Positions 1 to 7,474 of a DNA stretch of 64,000 nt are shown here, in pieces. Positions within the stretch are counted from its first letter, which is position 1; the number at the start of each line of letters is the position of its first letter. A program made the translations under genes and the position numbers. Under the pieces are notes generated by a model. It was given only the letters and a program-made list of their open reading frames with translations. It was not told the origin of the DNA and searched no databases. This DNA is from Paucibacter sp. Y2R2-4 (lineage in GTDB: Bacteria; Pseudomonadota; Gammaproteobacteria; Burkholderiales; Burkholderiaceae_C), in NCBI RefSeq assembly GCF_025717535.1, contig NZ_JAJIRO010000004.1, positions 558,001 through 622,000 on the forward strand, read 5' to 3'.

Positions 1-486
1 CTCAAAGTCAATGGCTTGTTTTTCCACTTTGGCCTCGCGTTGGCGCAGCAGGGCGGTCAGGGCCACCCAGGGCGCCAGCAACATGCCGGAGAAGGCCAGC
101 GTCATGAAACCGTTCAGCCGCTTCTCGTCGGCCCAAAACACCGGAGCCCCGGCAGGCGTGCCCCATTGGTAAAAAAAGAAAACTGTGACGGGCACTACCG
201 CGCCGACGGCGACCACCTGAAGCACCCAGCGTGCCAGCCATTTCGGCAGCCGCCGCGGCCACTGCTCAAACACGCCGAAGGCCAGCAACACCATCAAGCC
301 AACGCCGAACACCCGTATCGCCAAAAGGTGATAGCTTTGAGCGCTCCAGTTGATGCTGAACAGCAGGGTCAGCAAGAGGCAGGTGATGGCGACGGTGCGC
401 ACGCGGCGCCAGCCGAACAGCGCCCGCCAATGGAAGGCCGGCGAAAGCGGCAGCGGCGCTGCTTCGATAGGAGTGGTGGGTGACAT
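1..486 (-). CDS. LytS/AlgZ-type sensor histidine kinase, N-terminal part (cut by window edge)
   Basis: The minus strand reads open from an ATG at 484-486 to the first base of the window, giving 162 codons with no stop, so the 3' part is missing. The visible part is a membrane domain: after a short N-tail there are about four hydrophobic segments, the last near the motif GMLLAPWVALTALL. A charged helix (RQREAKVEKQ) follows. This layout, multi-pass membrane block then a helix leading into a His_kinase domain, is typical of the LytS/YehU/AlgZ family, whose catalytic domain would lie outside the window. The kinase call is an inference from the N-terminus and family resemblance, because no phospho-acceptor His is visible. 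Confidence 0.6.
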   Translation of the reverse strand, partial: MSPTTPIEAAPLPLSPAFHWRALFGWRRVRTVAITCLLLTLLFSINWSAQSYHLLAIRVFGVGLMVLLAFGVFEQWPRRLPKWLARWVLQVVAVGAVVPVTVFFFYQWGTPAGAPVFWADEKRLNGFMTLAFSGMLLAPWVALTALLRQREAKVEKQAIDFE

Positions 487-570
487 CACAGCAGAATACT
501 CGAGTGAATGGCTGGAAGGCTTGAGCGGAAATGGCGCGCGGCCATCAGTGCCTGCGATCAGTGCCAGCGA

Positions 571-981
571 TCAACGCCAGCGCTGCGCCGGCTTGCGAAA
601 ATAGTGGTGCGCGATATAGCGCCAGGGCAGCACCAGTGGGGTCAGCACCAGGCCCATCAAGCAGGCAAAGGCCGACTCCTGCACATTCGGCGTCATCGCC
701 CCGGCCAGCCACAGCGGGTAAGCAATGAGCAGCAGCCAAATGCTCTTCCAGAGCAGCTCGAAAATCAGCAAGGGCAACAGCTGCAAGGGGTAGCGCAGGC
801 CCCAGACACAGAGAATGGCCAGGCCGATCAACATCGCGCCCAACTCACCCCGGCGTTGTGCCCACAGCTCACTGTGCTGCAAGAGGCTGGGCCCCCAGCT
901 GATGGCCAGGCCCACCGTGATCAGCAAATAGAAGGCGCGCAACAGGTTCAGGCGCCAAAGGGGAAGGTCTTGGTCGGTCAT
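571..981 (-). CDS. Small integral membrane protein, conserved hypothetical
   Basis: A 136-residue protein starting MTDQDLPLWR, with about four hydrophobic stretches (LLRAFYLLITVGLAI, AMLIGLAILCVWGL, LLIFELLWKSIWLLLIAY, ACLMGLVLTPLVLPW) and a basic C-terminus (HHYFRKPAQRWR). An upstream in-frame extension overlaps the neighbouring TPR gene and looks like shadow, so I take the ATG at 979-981. I do not recognise a named function. It sits between the TPR-protein gene upstream (14 nt gap) and the sensor-kinase gene downstream on the same strand, so it may be co-transcribed with them. Confidence 0.7.
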   Translation of the reverse strand: MTDQDLPLWRLNLLRAFYLLITVGLAISWGPSLLQHSELWAQRRGELGAMLIGLAILCVWGLRYPLQLLPLLIFELLWKSIWLLLIAYPLWLAGAMTPNVQESAFACLMGLVLTPLVLPWRYIAHHYFRKPAQRWR

Positions 982-994
982 GTTGAATACTCCT

Positions 995-2026
995 TCAGCC
1001 GAGCTTGGCCAAGCTCTTGCGAGCCTCTTCAACATTGGCCGGGTTGGCCCGCTTGTTGGCAATAAAGCGCTCATAGGCCGCCTTGGCCTGAACCTTGTCG
1101 CCCTTGGCCAGATAGGCATCACCGAGGCGGTGATCGACGGGCAGTTCGTCAGCGCCGCCCAAGGTCCTGGCCCGCTCCAGGTAGCGAATCGCCTCGTCGG
1201 TTTGGCCCTGCGCGGCGTAGACCCGGCTCAGGCCATAGCTGCCACTGGCCTTACTCGGCTGATCGCGGTGCAGGCCTTCATACAGACTCTTGGCCTTGGC
1301 CAAGTTGTCCTTCAAATAGACACGCGCCAGTTGCATGGTGGCTTCGCGCACCTCCTCCAGCATGGCGCCATCCTTGCTCGGCTTGATGCCCAGCAACTCG
1401 CTCTCCATCACGGCCCATTTCTTGTCTTCGGCGGCAATGTGGACGCGGATGATGCGCGCCGTTTCGGGCTGGCTGCTGCGCACGGCGGCCTCCAGCTCCT
1501 TGGCCTTGGACACGCTGCCGCCCATCATGCCGGGCACGGTCAGGTAGAGCTTGGCCAGCTGCACGCGGGCCGTGAAGCTGCTGGGATCCAAGTCCAGCGC
1601 GCGGATCCAGGACTCTTTCAAGGTCCCCACATTGCGCATGGCCTTGGCCATGCCCATATTGATCATCTGCAAACCGAGGTTCTGCGCCGAAGCCAGGTGG
1701 CACACCGCCATGTTCGGATGCTGCTCGACGCACAGCTTGGCCTGCTTGGCGCCGGCGTCCAGACGCTTGCCATCGCCGGCGTCGCTGAAGCTCAGAGCCA
1801 GGGACAAAGCCGCGCTGGATTCGGCATCGGCGCTGTTGCTCTTCAGACGGGCCTGCGCCACTTGTTCCAGTTCGACCAACTTGCCGGCATCTTGCAGCGA
1901 CTCCAGCTGCGCATCTTTGAAGACGGCGGCCTGGGCCGTGCCCAAGGTACTGAACAAAGCGAGCGTGGCGATCGCGCTGGCGATGCGGCGATGGCCGGGG
2001 AGGGAGGTGAATTCGGTCTTCTTCAT
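995..2026 (-). CDS. Periplasmic/secreted tetratricopeptide (TPR) repeat protein
   Basis: A 343-residue protein from the ATG at 2024-2026. A signal peptide is clear: basic MKKTEF..HRR start, hydrophobic IASAIATLALFSTLG, then TAQAA as a likely cleavage site near residue 30. The rest is alpha-helical with TPR-like repeats, best seen in the C-terminal third (SGSYGLSRVYAAQGQTDEAIRYLERA, then HRLGDAYLAKGDKVQAKAAYERF). TPR proteins scaffold protein contacts; no enzymatic motif is visible, so the partner is unknown. The longer reading frame upstream of this ATG has no signal-peptide logic and is rejected as the start. Confidence 0.75.
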   Translation of the reverse strand: MKKTEFTSLPGHRRIASAIATLALFSTLGTAQAAVFKDAQLESLQDAGKLVELEQVAQARLKSNSADAESSAALSLALSFSDAGDGKRLDAGAKQAKLCVEQHPNMAVCHLASAQNLGLQMINMGMAKAMRNVGTLKESWIRALDLDPSSFTARVQLAKLYLTVPGMMGGSVSKAKELEAAVRSSQPETARIIRVHIAAEDKKWAVMESELLGIKPSKDGAMLEEVREATMQLARVYLKDNLAKAKSLYEGLHRDQPSKASGSYGLSRVYAAQGQTDEAIRYLERARTLGGADELPVDHRLGDAYLAKGDKVQAKAAYERFIANKRANPANVEEARKSLAKLG

Positions 2027-2340
2027 GATCGGGTTCTCGGGAAAGAGGGGGGAAAACGAGTACAGCGGGCGCTGCAAATTTCTAAGGACAGGGCCATTGT
2101 GTTGAGCCGAATGCCCGCCCAAACAGCCGCTCAGACGAGCCACGCGTCGCGGGTTTTCAGGCACGATGCGGCGGGATGAATGGCGCGATGGCCGATCAAC
2201 AGCAGTTCAACAGTTGCTGGCGCCGCTGGTCGCGGCGGGGCGTCGTTCGTCCTCGCAAGCACGTCATCGATCCGGCCTCGCTTGGCCAGGCCGGGCCGCC
2301 AGGGCACAGTCGACCCCCTTGTTCCAATGAGATCCTTGTC
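2027..2340. other. Divergent intergenic region (314 bp), no gene seen
   Basis: This gap separates the minus-strand TPR gene from the plus-strand esterase gene, so it must hold two outward promoters. I see no convincing -10/-35 pair, riboswitch or terminator, and the short open frames across it have no recognisable start signals. Confidence 0.5.
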
Positions 2341-3324
2341 ATGAAGAGAGTTTTGCGTTTCCTGCTGCGAGGCTTCTTGGGCCTACTCGCCCTGCTGGCC
2401 CTGCTGGCCGGCCTGTTCGCCTACTTTCTCTACACGCCCGAGCCCGAGTTGCCGCAGCTGTCCGGTCAATTGACCAAGGGCACGATCGAAGTGGCCGGCG
2501 TGAAGCGCAGCTACCGAACCTATGTGCCCAAGGATCTGCCCAAGGGTGCGCCGCTGGTCTTGGTGATGCATGGCTCGGGCGAAAGCCCGGGCCAAATCCG
2601 CGTCGGCACCGGCTACTCGTTTGAGCGCTTGGCCGATCAGCATGGCTTCGCCCTCGTCTATCCCAAGGCCTACGCCTCAGACTGGAACGACTGCAGCCGC
2701 ATCGGTGACAAGGAGCTGAACGGCGTGCGCGGCGACGATGTGGGCTTCTTGGCCGCCCTGGTCGACAAAACGGTCGCCGAGCTGGCGCTTGACCCCACAC
2801 GCGTGTTTGCGGCCGGCGTTTCCAACGGCGGCTCCATGGCGATGCGCTTGGCCCTGGAGCAACCCAGCCGCTACAAGGCGGTGGCCGCTGTGGTCGCCAA
2901 TGTGCCGGCGCCGGAGAACTTCCAATGCCAACCAGCGGCGCAAAAAGCCACCTCGGTGATGATCATGAACGGCACCGAGGACCCGCTGGTGCCCTATGCC
3001 GGCGGCGAGATCAATCTGCTGGGCCTGTTCTACAAGGGCGGCCCCATCATTTCATCGCGGGCATCGGCGCAGTACTTTGCCGATTGGGCCCGGCTCAGCG
3101 GTGCGCCCCTGACGAGTGAGAAAACCGTCGCCGAGGGTGTGCGCGTCGAGCAGAACCGCTGGAGCCAGGCTGGCAAGCCCGAGGTGGAGTTGGTGAGCAT
3201 TCATGGCGGTGGACACGGCCTGCCGCAGCCTTACTCGAAGCGCCCGCGGCTCTTGGGCCCCTCCCCGATGGAGCCGAACGGCCCGGCCATGATCTGGGCC
3301 TTCTTCGCGCGGCAGACCAAGTAG
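2341..3324 (+). CDS. PHB depolymerase / feruloyl-esterase-like alpha/beta hydrolase
   Basis: A 327-residue protein from the ATG at 2341. Residues 1-31 form a signal anchor or signal peptide (MKRVLRFLLRG followed by a Leu/Ala-rich stretch). The hydrolase core follows: an oxyanion segment VMHGSGESPG (about 75-84), nucleophile elbow GVSNGGS with Ser161, acid residue in NGTEDPLVPY (Asp214) and catalytic His in GGGHGLP (His292). This is the arrangement of the LpqC/PHB-depolymerase (esterase_phb) family, which cleaves polyester or feruloyl ester bonds outside the cytoplasm. No substrate-binding domain is present, so the substrate cannot be assigned. The reading frame is open upstream to 2176, but the signal peptide fixes the start. 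Confidence 0.8.
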   Translation: MKRVLRFLLRGFLGLLALLALLAGLFAYFLYTPEPELPQLSGQLTKGTIEVAGVKRSYRTYVPKDLPKGAPLVLVMHGSGESPGQIRVGTGYSFERLADQHGFALVYPKAYASDWNDCSRIGDKELNGVRGDDVGFLAALVDKTVAELALDPTRVFAAGVSNGGSMAMRLALEQPSRYKAVAAVVANVPAPENFQCQPAAQKATSVMIMNGTEDPLVPYAGGEINLLGLFYKGGPIISSRASAQYFADWARLSGAPLTSEKTVAEGVRVEQNRWSQAGKPEVELVSIHGGGHGLPQPYSKRPRLLGPSPMEPNGPAMIWAFFARQTK

Positions 3325-3379
3325 GCAGAACGACAAGAACACGCCCAGCGATCCACCGAATTAAGAAGTTATCAAGAAA

Positions 3380-4129
3380 ATGGCCATCCTCTACATTGCC
3401 CCCGAGAGTTCGCCTCTGGTCCACGCCGCCGCTGCAGCACTGCTCTATCTGCATATCGGCGCCGGCAGCGTCGGCATCTTGTCCGGCGCGGCCGCCTTTG
3501 TGTTCCGCAAAGGCACGCCGCTGCACCGCCTGATCGGCAAAGTCTTTGTCATCTCGATGCTGATCATGTCCGGCATCGGGGCCTGCGTGGCGCCCTTTTT
3601 GCCGACGCCCGAGCGCGCCTCGGTGATTGCCGGCATCCTGACCTTCTATCTGGTCTTGAGCTCCTGGATGGCGGTCAAGCACAAGCCCGGGCAGCTCGGT
3701 CGCTTCGACTATGGCTCGCTGCCGATCTCCTTGGGCGTGGTTGCCGCCAGCGCCTACTTCTTCTGGCTCGCCATGCAAAACCCGCGCGGCATGCTGGACC
3801 GCCAGCCGGGCGCCGCCTTTGTGATGTTCATGATCATCGGCAGCTTGGCGGCAGTCGGTGACTTGCGTTTGATCTTGTCTCGTGGCGTCACTGGCGCGAC
3901 CCGGCTGGCCCGCCATCTCTGGCGCATGACCGTCGCTTTGTTCATCGCCGCCAATTCGCTCTTCCTGGGTCAACCGCAGGTCTTTCCAAAGGCAGTGCAA
4001 AAGTCCGGCTTGCTGAACGTACCGGCGCTGCTGATCCTGAGCTTGCTGCTGTATTGGCTGGGCCATGTCGGCTACGGGGCCTACAAGCGCCGCCGGCAGC
4101 ACAAAGCGGCAGGCTTGCAAGGCACGTAA
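3380..4129 (+). CDS. DUF2306-like integral membrane protein
   Basis: A 249-residue protein with about seven hydrophobic segments. The sequence LHIGAGSVGILSGAAAFVFRKGTPLHRLIGKVFV near the N-terminus, with conserved His in HIGAGS and LHRLIGK, resembles the DUF2306 family of membrane proteins of unknown function. Later segments include ILTFYLVLSSWMAV, FVMFMIIGSLAAVGD and LLILSLLLYWLGHVGYGAYK. The C-terminus is basic and cytosolic-looking (KRRRQHKAAG). It lies 55 nt after the esterase gene on the same strand. The function is unknown. Confidence 0.7.
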   Translation: MAILYIAPESSPLVHAAAAALLYLHIGAGSVGILSGAAAFVFRKGTPLHRLIGKVFVISMLIMSGIGACVAPFLPTPERASVIAGILTFYLVLSSWMAVKHKPGQLGRFDYGSLPISLGVVAASAYFFWLAMQNPRGMLDRQPGAAFVMFMIIGSLAAVGDLRLILSRGVTGATRLARHLWRMTVALFIAANSLFLGQPQVFPKAVQKSGLLNVPALLILSLLLYWLGHVGYGAYKRRRQHKAAGLQGT

Positions 4130-4172
4130 TGTCGGCCGTCTGAAGCTGGACTCAGGCCCTGCAACAGCCGCC

Positions 4173-4190
4173 ATACGAAACATATACGAA
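4173..4190 (+). promoter_or_regulatory. Two direct repeats ATACGAA with 11-bp period upstream of the RHH gene
   Basis: ATACGAA occurs at 4173-4179 and again at 4184-4190, one helical turn apart, ending 18 nt before the ATG of the ParD-like protein. Ribbon-helix-helix regulators typically bind such tandem short sites, so this is a candidate autoregulatory operator. The repeat is seen directly; its role is inferred. Confidence 0.4.
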
Positions 4191-4208
4191 TCGCTTATCA
4201 TCAGAAGC

Positions 4209-4496
4209 ATGGGAATCGTCAAAATCTCCGATCCGATGCACGAAAGCCTGCGCGTGGCCAGCGCAGCTTTGTCTCGCTCTATCAATGCACAGGCTGAACA
4301 TTGGATGCGCATCGGCATGCTGGCCGAGTTGCACCCCGACCTCGATCACCGCGAAATCTGCCAACTGCTGATTCGCGCCGAACAGGCCGGCGGCTTGGAT
4401 CTCTCGGCTTTTGCCGGTACGGCAAAAAGTGCGCCCAGCACCAAGACCTCCCCCAAGAACAAAGCGGCCAGCCCGCGCCAAAAGAGTTTGCAATGA
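4209..4496 (+). CDS. ParD-like ribbon-helix-helix protein (antitoxin-like) upstream of map
   Basis: A 95-residue protein (MGIVKISDPMHESLRVAS...). The opening beta strand GIVKISD followed by two helices (MHESLRVASAALSRSINAQAEHWMRIGMLAEL) matches the ParD-like family (PF11903), a ribbon-helix-helix fold usually described as an antitoxin-like DNA-binding protein. The C-terminal 30 residues are Lys/Ser/Pro-rich and disordered. Its stop (4494-4496) overlaps the ATG of methionine aminopeptidase by the ATGA arrangement, so the two are translationally coupled. There is no classical ParE/RelE toxin gene next to it. The function is unproven: it could be a regulator of the map gene or a remnant antitoxin. 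Confidence 0.7.
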   Translation: MGIVKISDPMHESLRVASAALSRSINAQAEHWMRIGMLAELHPDLDHREICQLLIRAEQAGGLDLSAFAGTAKSAPSTKTSPKNKAASPRQKSLQ

Positions 4497-5293
4497 TGAA
4501 AAGCGACGTCGTCAAAATCCGCAGCCCGGAAGAAATCGCCAAGGCCCGTGAAGCCGGTCACCTGGCCGCCCAGGTGCTGGCCATGCTCGTGCCGCATGTC
4601 AAACCCGGCGTCAGCACCGAACAACTCGACAAGCTCTGCCACGACTACATCGTCGATGAGCTGAAGGTCACACCGGCCAATATCGGCTATCACGGCTATC
4701 CCAAAACCGTCTGCAGCTCGGTCAACGATGTGGTCTGCCACGGCATCCCCTCACCCAGCAAGATCTTGAAGAACGGCGACATCGTCAATATCGATGTGGC
4801 CATCATCAAGGACGGTTGGTTCGGTGATTGCAGCCGCATGTACTTTGCCGGCGAACCCAAGATCGCCGCACGCCGCCTGGTCAACACCACTTATGAAGCC
4901 ATGTGCGCCGGCATCCGCAAGGTACGCCCCGGCGCGACGCTGGGCGATATCGGCCACGCCATCCAGAGCGTGGCCTACCGCGATGGCTACAGCGTGGTGC
5001 GCGAATACGGCGGCCACGGCATCGGCACGATTTATCACGACCAGCCGCATGTCAACCACTTCGGGCGGCCGGGAGAAGGCATGGTCTTACAAGAGGGCAT
5101 GATCTTCACCATCGAGCCCATGATCAACGCCGGCAAGGCGCAGATCAAAGAGAAACCCGATGGCTGGACGGTGGTCACACAAGACCGCTCACTGTCCGCG
5201 CAGTGGGAGCATATGGTGGTCGTGACCGCCGATGGCTTTGAAGTGCTAACACCTTGGCCGGACGGCCTTGGCACTTACCCGGCCATCGCCTAA
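4493..5293 (+). CDS. map: Methionine aminopeptidase, type I
   Basis: A 266-residue cytosolic metallopeptidase that removes the initiator Met from nascent proteins. All five metal ligands are present with the spacing of the E. coli enzyme: Asp101 (NIDVAIIKDG), Asp112 (GWFGDCSR), His175 (EYGGHGIG), Glu208 (FTIEPMI) and Glu239 (QWEHMV); the conserved His83 is in VCHGIP. Length matches the family. The start used is the ATG overlapping the stop of the preceding RHH gene (the next codon is also ATG). This genomic copy is probably not the one linked to rpsB, which is elsewhere in related genomes, so it may be a second paralogue; that point is inference. Confidence 0.93.
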   Translation: MMKSDVVKIRSPEEIAKAREAGHLAAQVLAMLVPHVKPGVSTEQLDKLCHDYIVDELKVTPANIGYHGYPKTVCSSVNDVVCHGIPSPSKILKNGDIVNIDVAIIKDGWFGDCSRMYFAGEPKIAARRLVNTTYEAMCAGIRKVRPGATLGDIGHAIQSVAYRDGYSVVREYGGHGIGTIYHDQPHVNHFGRPGEGMVLQEGMIFTIEPMINAGKAQIKEKPDGWTVVTQDRSLSAQWEHMVVVTADGFEVLTPWPDGLGTYPAIA

Positions 5294-5394
5294 CACCGTG
5301 TGCGAGCTCGTCCCCGCCCATGTCGGCCCGGCATGGGAGAGCACCCTTGCGCTACCGCCGGGCGCAGGCCGCCTTGGGACGATGGACTGAGGCC

Positions 5395-6078
5395 TCACAC
5401 CGCAACGCGCACCCGCTTGGACAAAGCCGAGCCACGCGCCAACAGAAAGTTACGCAAACGGGATGAATAGTCCGGCCCCACAGCGGCCAGCACCGAAGGC
5501 CGCTGGGCCAAATGCGCACGCCAACGCTGCAGCTTGGGCAAGCCGGACCAGAAGGCAAAGTCCGGCGCGCCCTCGAGTTCATCAAACAAATCAAAGTAAC
5601 GGAACACCGGGCCGAAGACCGCATCGACGATGCTGAAGTCCGCGCCGGAGAAAAAGGGGCCGCAGTCCAGGGCGGCCTCCAGCTGTTCAAACCGACGACG
5701 GATGTCTGCGGCGCTCAGGCGCAGTTTCTCTTCATCGCCTGCGCTGTAGAAGCCGGCAATCGCATTCAAGAGCGCGGAGCCGAACTCCATCCACGCGCGA
5801 TGCCGTGCCCGCAGCAAGGCATTGGCCGGATGCAGCCGAGGCAAGGCGGTGTCCTCAAGATATTCGCAGATGACAGCGGACTCAAAGATCGCCGTGTCTT
5901 CGCCCACCTGCAGCACCGGCGTTTTGCCCAAAGGCGAGAGGCGCAGGAACCAGGCCGGCTTGGCGGCCAAGTCAATATCGCGGCGATCAAAGGGCAGGCC
6001 CTTCTCGGCCAGCACGATGGCGACGCGCTGCACATAGGGGCACAAGGGGTGCGATACCAAGAGCAGCGGCGCGCTCAT
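5395..6078 (-). CDS. Glutathione S-transferase family protein
   Basis: A 227-residue protein. The N-terminal thioredoxin-like domain shows LVSHPLCPYVQRVAIVLAEKGLPF (active-site region SHPLCPYVQR with Cys in the CPYV position), the cis-Pro motif GKTPVLQ and the glutathione-binding segment DTAIFESAVICEYLE. The C-terminal helical domain contains FFSGADFSIVDAVFGPV, a normal GST hydrophobic-core motif. CPYV suggests an omega- or DHAR/stringent-starvation-like class with a catalytic Cys rather than Tyr/Ser; the exact substrate is unknown. Its ATG overlaps the stop of the DoxX gene by 4 nt, so the pair forms an operon. Confidence 0.85.
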   Translation of the reverse strand: MSAPLLLVSHPLCPYVQRVAIVLAEKGLPFDRRDIDLAAKPAWFLRLSPLGKTPVLQVGEDTAIFESAVICEYLEDTALPRLHPANALLRARHRAWMEFGSALLNAIAGFYSAGDEEKLRLSAADIRRRFEQLEAALDCGPFFSGADFSIVDAVFGPVFRYFDLFDELEGAPDFAFWSGLPKLQRWRAHLAQRPSVLAAVGPDYSSRLRNFLLARGSALSKRVRVAV

Positions 6079-6521
6079 TGTTCGGCTCCCGCCCAAGGCA
6101 GCGGCGCACGCTTGAGGGCCAAGACGCCATCGCCCTGCAAGGCCAGGGCAATCGATGCCGCGATCAGAAACACCGGGTACTCCCAGCCGCCACCGGCGCT
6201 GGTGTGCACCCAGCCATTCGGCAGATGCACCCAGGCAGCCACGGCCATCACCGGCACCAAGGCCAGCGCCACTTGCCGCGCATAAATCCCCAGCACCAGG
6301 GCCAGGCCACCGAGCAACTCCGCGGCGAACACCGGATAGGCCAAGATGCCGGGAAAGCCGATGCTGACGAAGTACTGCGCCGTACCTGGCAGCGTGAAGA
6401 CCCAAAGCTTGAGCAGGGCATGCGCGATCCACATGCTGCCCAGGCTGAGTCGCAAGAGGGTGATGCCCAAGGGGTTCAGGTTTGCATTGGGCGAGGCGGT
6501 TGTCAACATCGGAGCTTCCAT
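6075..6521 (-). CDS. DoxX family membrane protein
   Basis: A 148-residue protein with four hydrophobic segments (ITLLRLSLGSMWIAHALLKL, FPGILAYPVFAAELLGGLALVLGI, VALALVPVMAVAAWVHL, EYPVFLIAASIALALQG). The RLSLGSMWIAHALLK and FAAELLGGLALVLGIYAR signatures are those of the DoxX/SURF4 superfamily. In several bacteria DoxX proteins work with thiol or redox partners, which fits the co-transcribed glutathione S-transferase. The start could be ATG 6521 or the ATG four codons later (MLTTAS). It is divergent from a LysR regulator that likely controls it. Confidence 0.8.
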   Translation of the reverse strand: MEAPMLTTASPNANLNPLGITLLRLSLGSMWIAHALLKLWVFTLPGTAQYFVSIGFPGILAYPVFAAELLGGLALVLGIYARQVALALVPVMAVAAWVHLPNGWVHTSAGGGWEYPVFLIAASIALALQGDGVLALKRAPLPWAGAEQ

Positions 6522-6548
6522 CGTCGAGTGAGAATGCGCCCAATGTAG

Positions 6549-6607
6549 GATTGCAAAATAGAAACCGGAATAGCCAATTCAGCAAAGCATGATTGCAAAA
6601 ACGCAAT
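6549..6607. promoter_or_regulatory. LysR-type operator candidates between doxX and its LysR regulator
   Basis: GATTGCAAAA occurs twice, at 6549-6558 and 6591-6600 (42 bp, four helical turns, apart). The second copy is part of a perfect dyad ATTGC-N6-GCAAT at 6592-6607 that contains the T-N11-A pattern of LysR-type binding sites. The sequences are seen directly; binding is inferred from their position in the divergent promoter. Confidence 0.45.
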
Positions 6608-6612
6608 ACACG

Positions 6613-7473
6613 ATGACGCCCGCCGATCTGGACATCTTGCTCGCCCTGGTGCGCGGCGGCACCTTGGCCAAGGCCGGCGAACGCCTAGGCGCCGATGCGT
6701 CCACCGTGTTCCGCGCCTTGCAGCGCATTGAGCGCGGTCTGGGGCGCAGCCTGTTTGAGCGCAGCCGCAGCGGCTATCTCGCCAGCGAACTGGCCACGCA
6801 GCTGGCCGAGCATGCCGAGCAGATGGAAGCCACGCTAGAAGCCGCGCGGGCCTCGGTGGAGGCGGCACCGGCGCAGATCTCCGGCACGGTGCGCATCTCC
6901 AGCACCGACACCGTCTTGCATGCGCTGGTCGCGCCCGCCTTGCAGACCCTGAAAGACAGTCACCCCTTGCTGAACTTCGAGCTGCACACCGGCAATGAGT
7001 TGATCAGCCTGACGCGCCGCGACGCCGACATCGCCGTGCGCGCCACCAAGCGGCCCCCGCAACATCTGGTCGGGCGCCAGATCGGGCCGATCCGCGTGGC
7101 GCTGTATGCGGCCAAGCGGGGCGGCGTGCGCGACTATGCCGATGTAGAAGCGGGTCAGGTCGATTGGGTCGCCCCCGACGACGCCTTGCCCGAGCACCCC
7201 TCGGTACTCTGGCGCAAGCGCTACTTTCCCAAGGCCAGCCCGCGCTACCGGGTGGGCAGCATCCTCTCGGTGTTGGAGTTGGTGGCACTGGGCCTGGGCG
7301 TCGGCATCCTGCCGCTCTTCCTCGCTGAAGGGCGCCGCGATGTAGTCCGGCTGACCGAGCCGCTGGATGAAGCGGAGACCGAGCTGTGGCTGCTGACCCA
7401 CCCCGAGTCACGTCATCTGCGTCGCCTGGCCACGGTGTATGCCCATCTGGGCGAGCATCTGAGCCTGCCCTGA
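6613..7473 (+). CDS. LysR-family transcriptional regulator (of doxX-GST)
   Basis: A 286-residue regulator. The winged-helix HTH is at the N-terminus (DLDILLALVRGGTLAKAGERLGADASTVFRALQRIERGLG), followed by the substrate-binding domain starting near SGTVRISSTDTVLH and ending with WLLTHPESRHLRRL, the usual layout. I place the start at the ATG at 6613 rather than the ATG at 6589: LysR proteins normally begin within a few residues of the first HTH helix, and a perfect ATTGC dyad would otherwise lie inside the coding sequence. It is divergent from DoxX-GST, the most likely target. The inducer is unknown. Confidence 0.85.
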   Translation: MTPADLDILLALVRGGTLAKAGERLGADASTVFRALQRIERGLGRSLFERSRSGYLASELATQLAEHAEQMEATLEAARASVEAAPAQISGTVRISSTDTVLHALVAPALQTLKDSHPLLNFELHTGNELISLTRRDADIAVRATKRPPQHLVGRQIGPIRVALYAAKRGGVRDYADVEAGQVDWVAPDDALPEHPSVLWRKRYFPKASPRYRVGSILSVLELVALGLGVGILPLFLAEGRRDVVRLTEPLDEAETELWLLTHPESRHLRRLATVYAHLGEHLSLP

Positions 7474-7474
7474 C

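Noticed and set aside
980-2179. A 399-codon frame opposite the TPR gene
   Set aside because: The minus-strand reading has a signal peptide and TPR repeats, while this one has neither.
5317-5337. Hairpin CCCATG/CATGGG between map and the GST gene
   Set aside because: Short 6-bp stem with no T-run on either strand, so I do not call a terminator.
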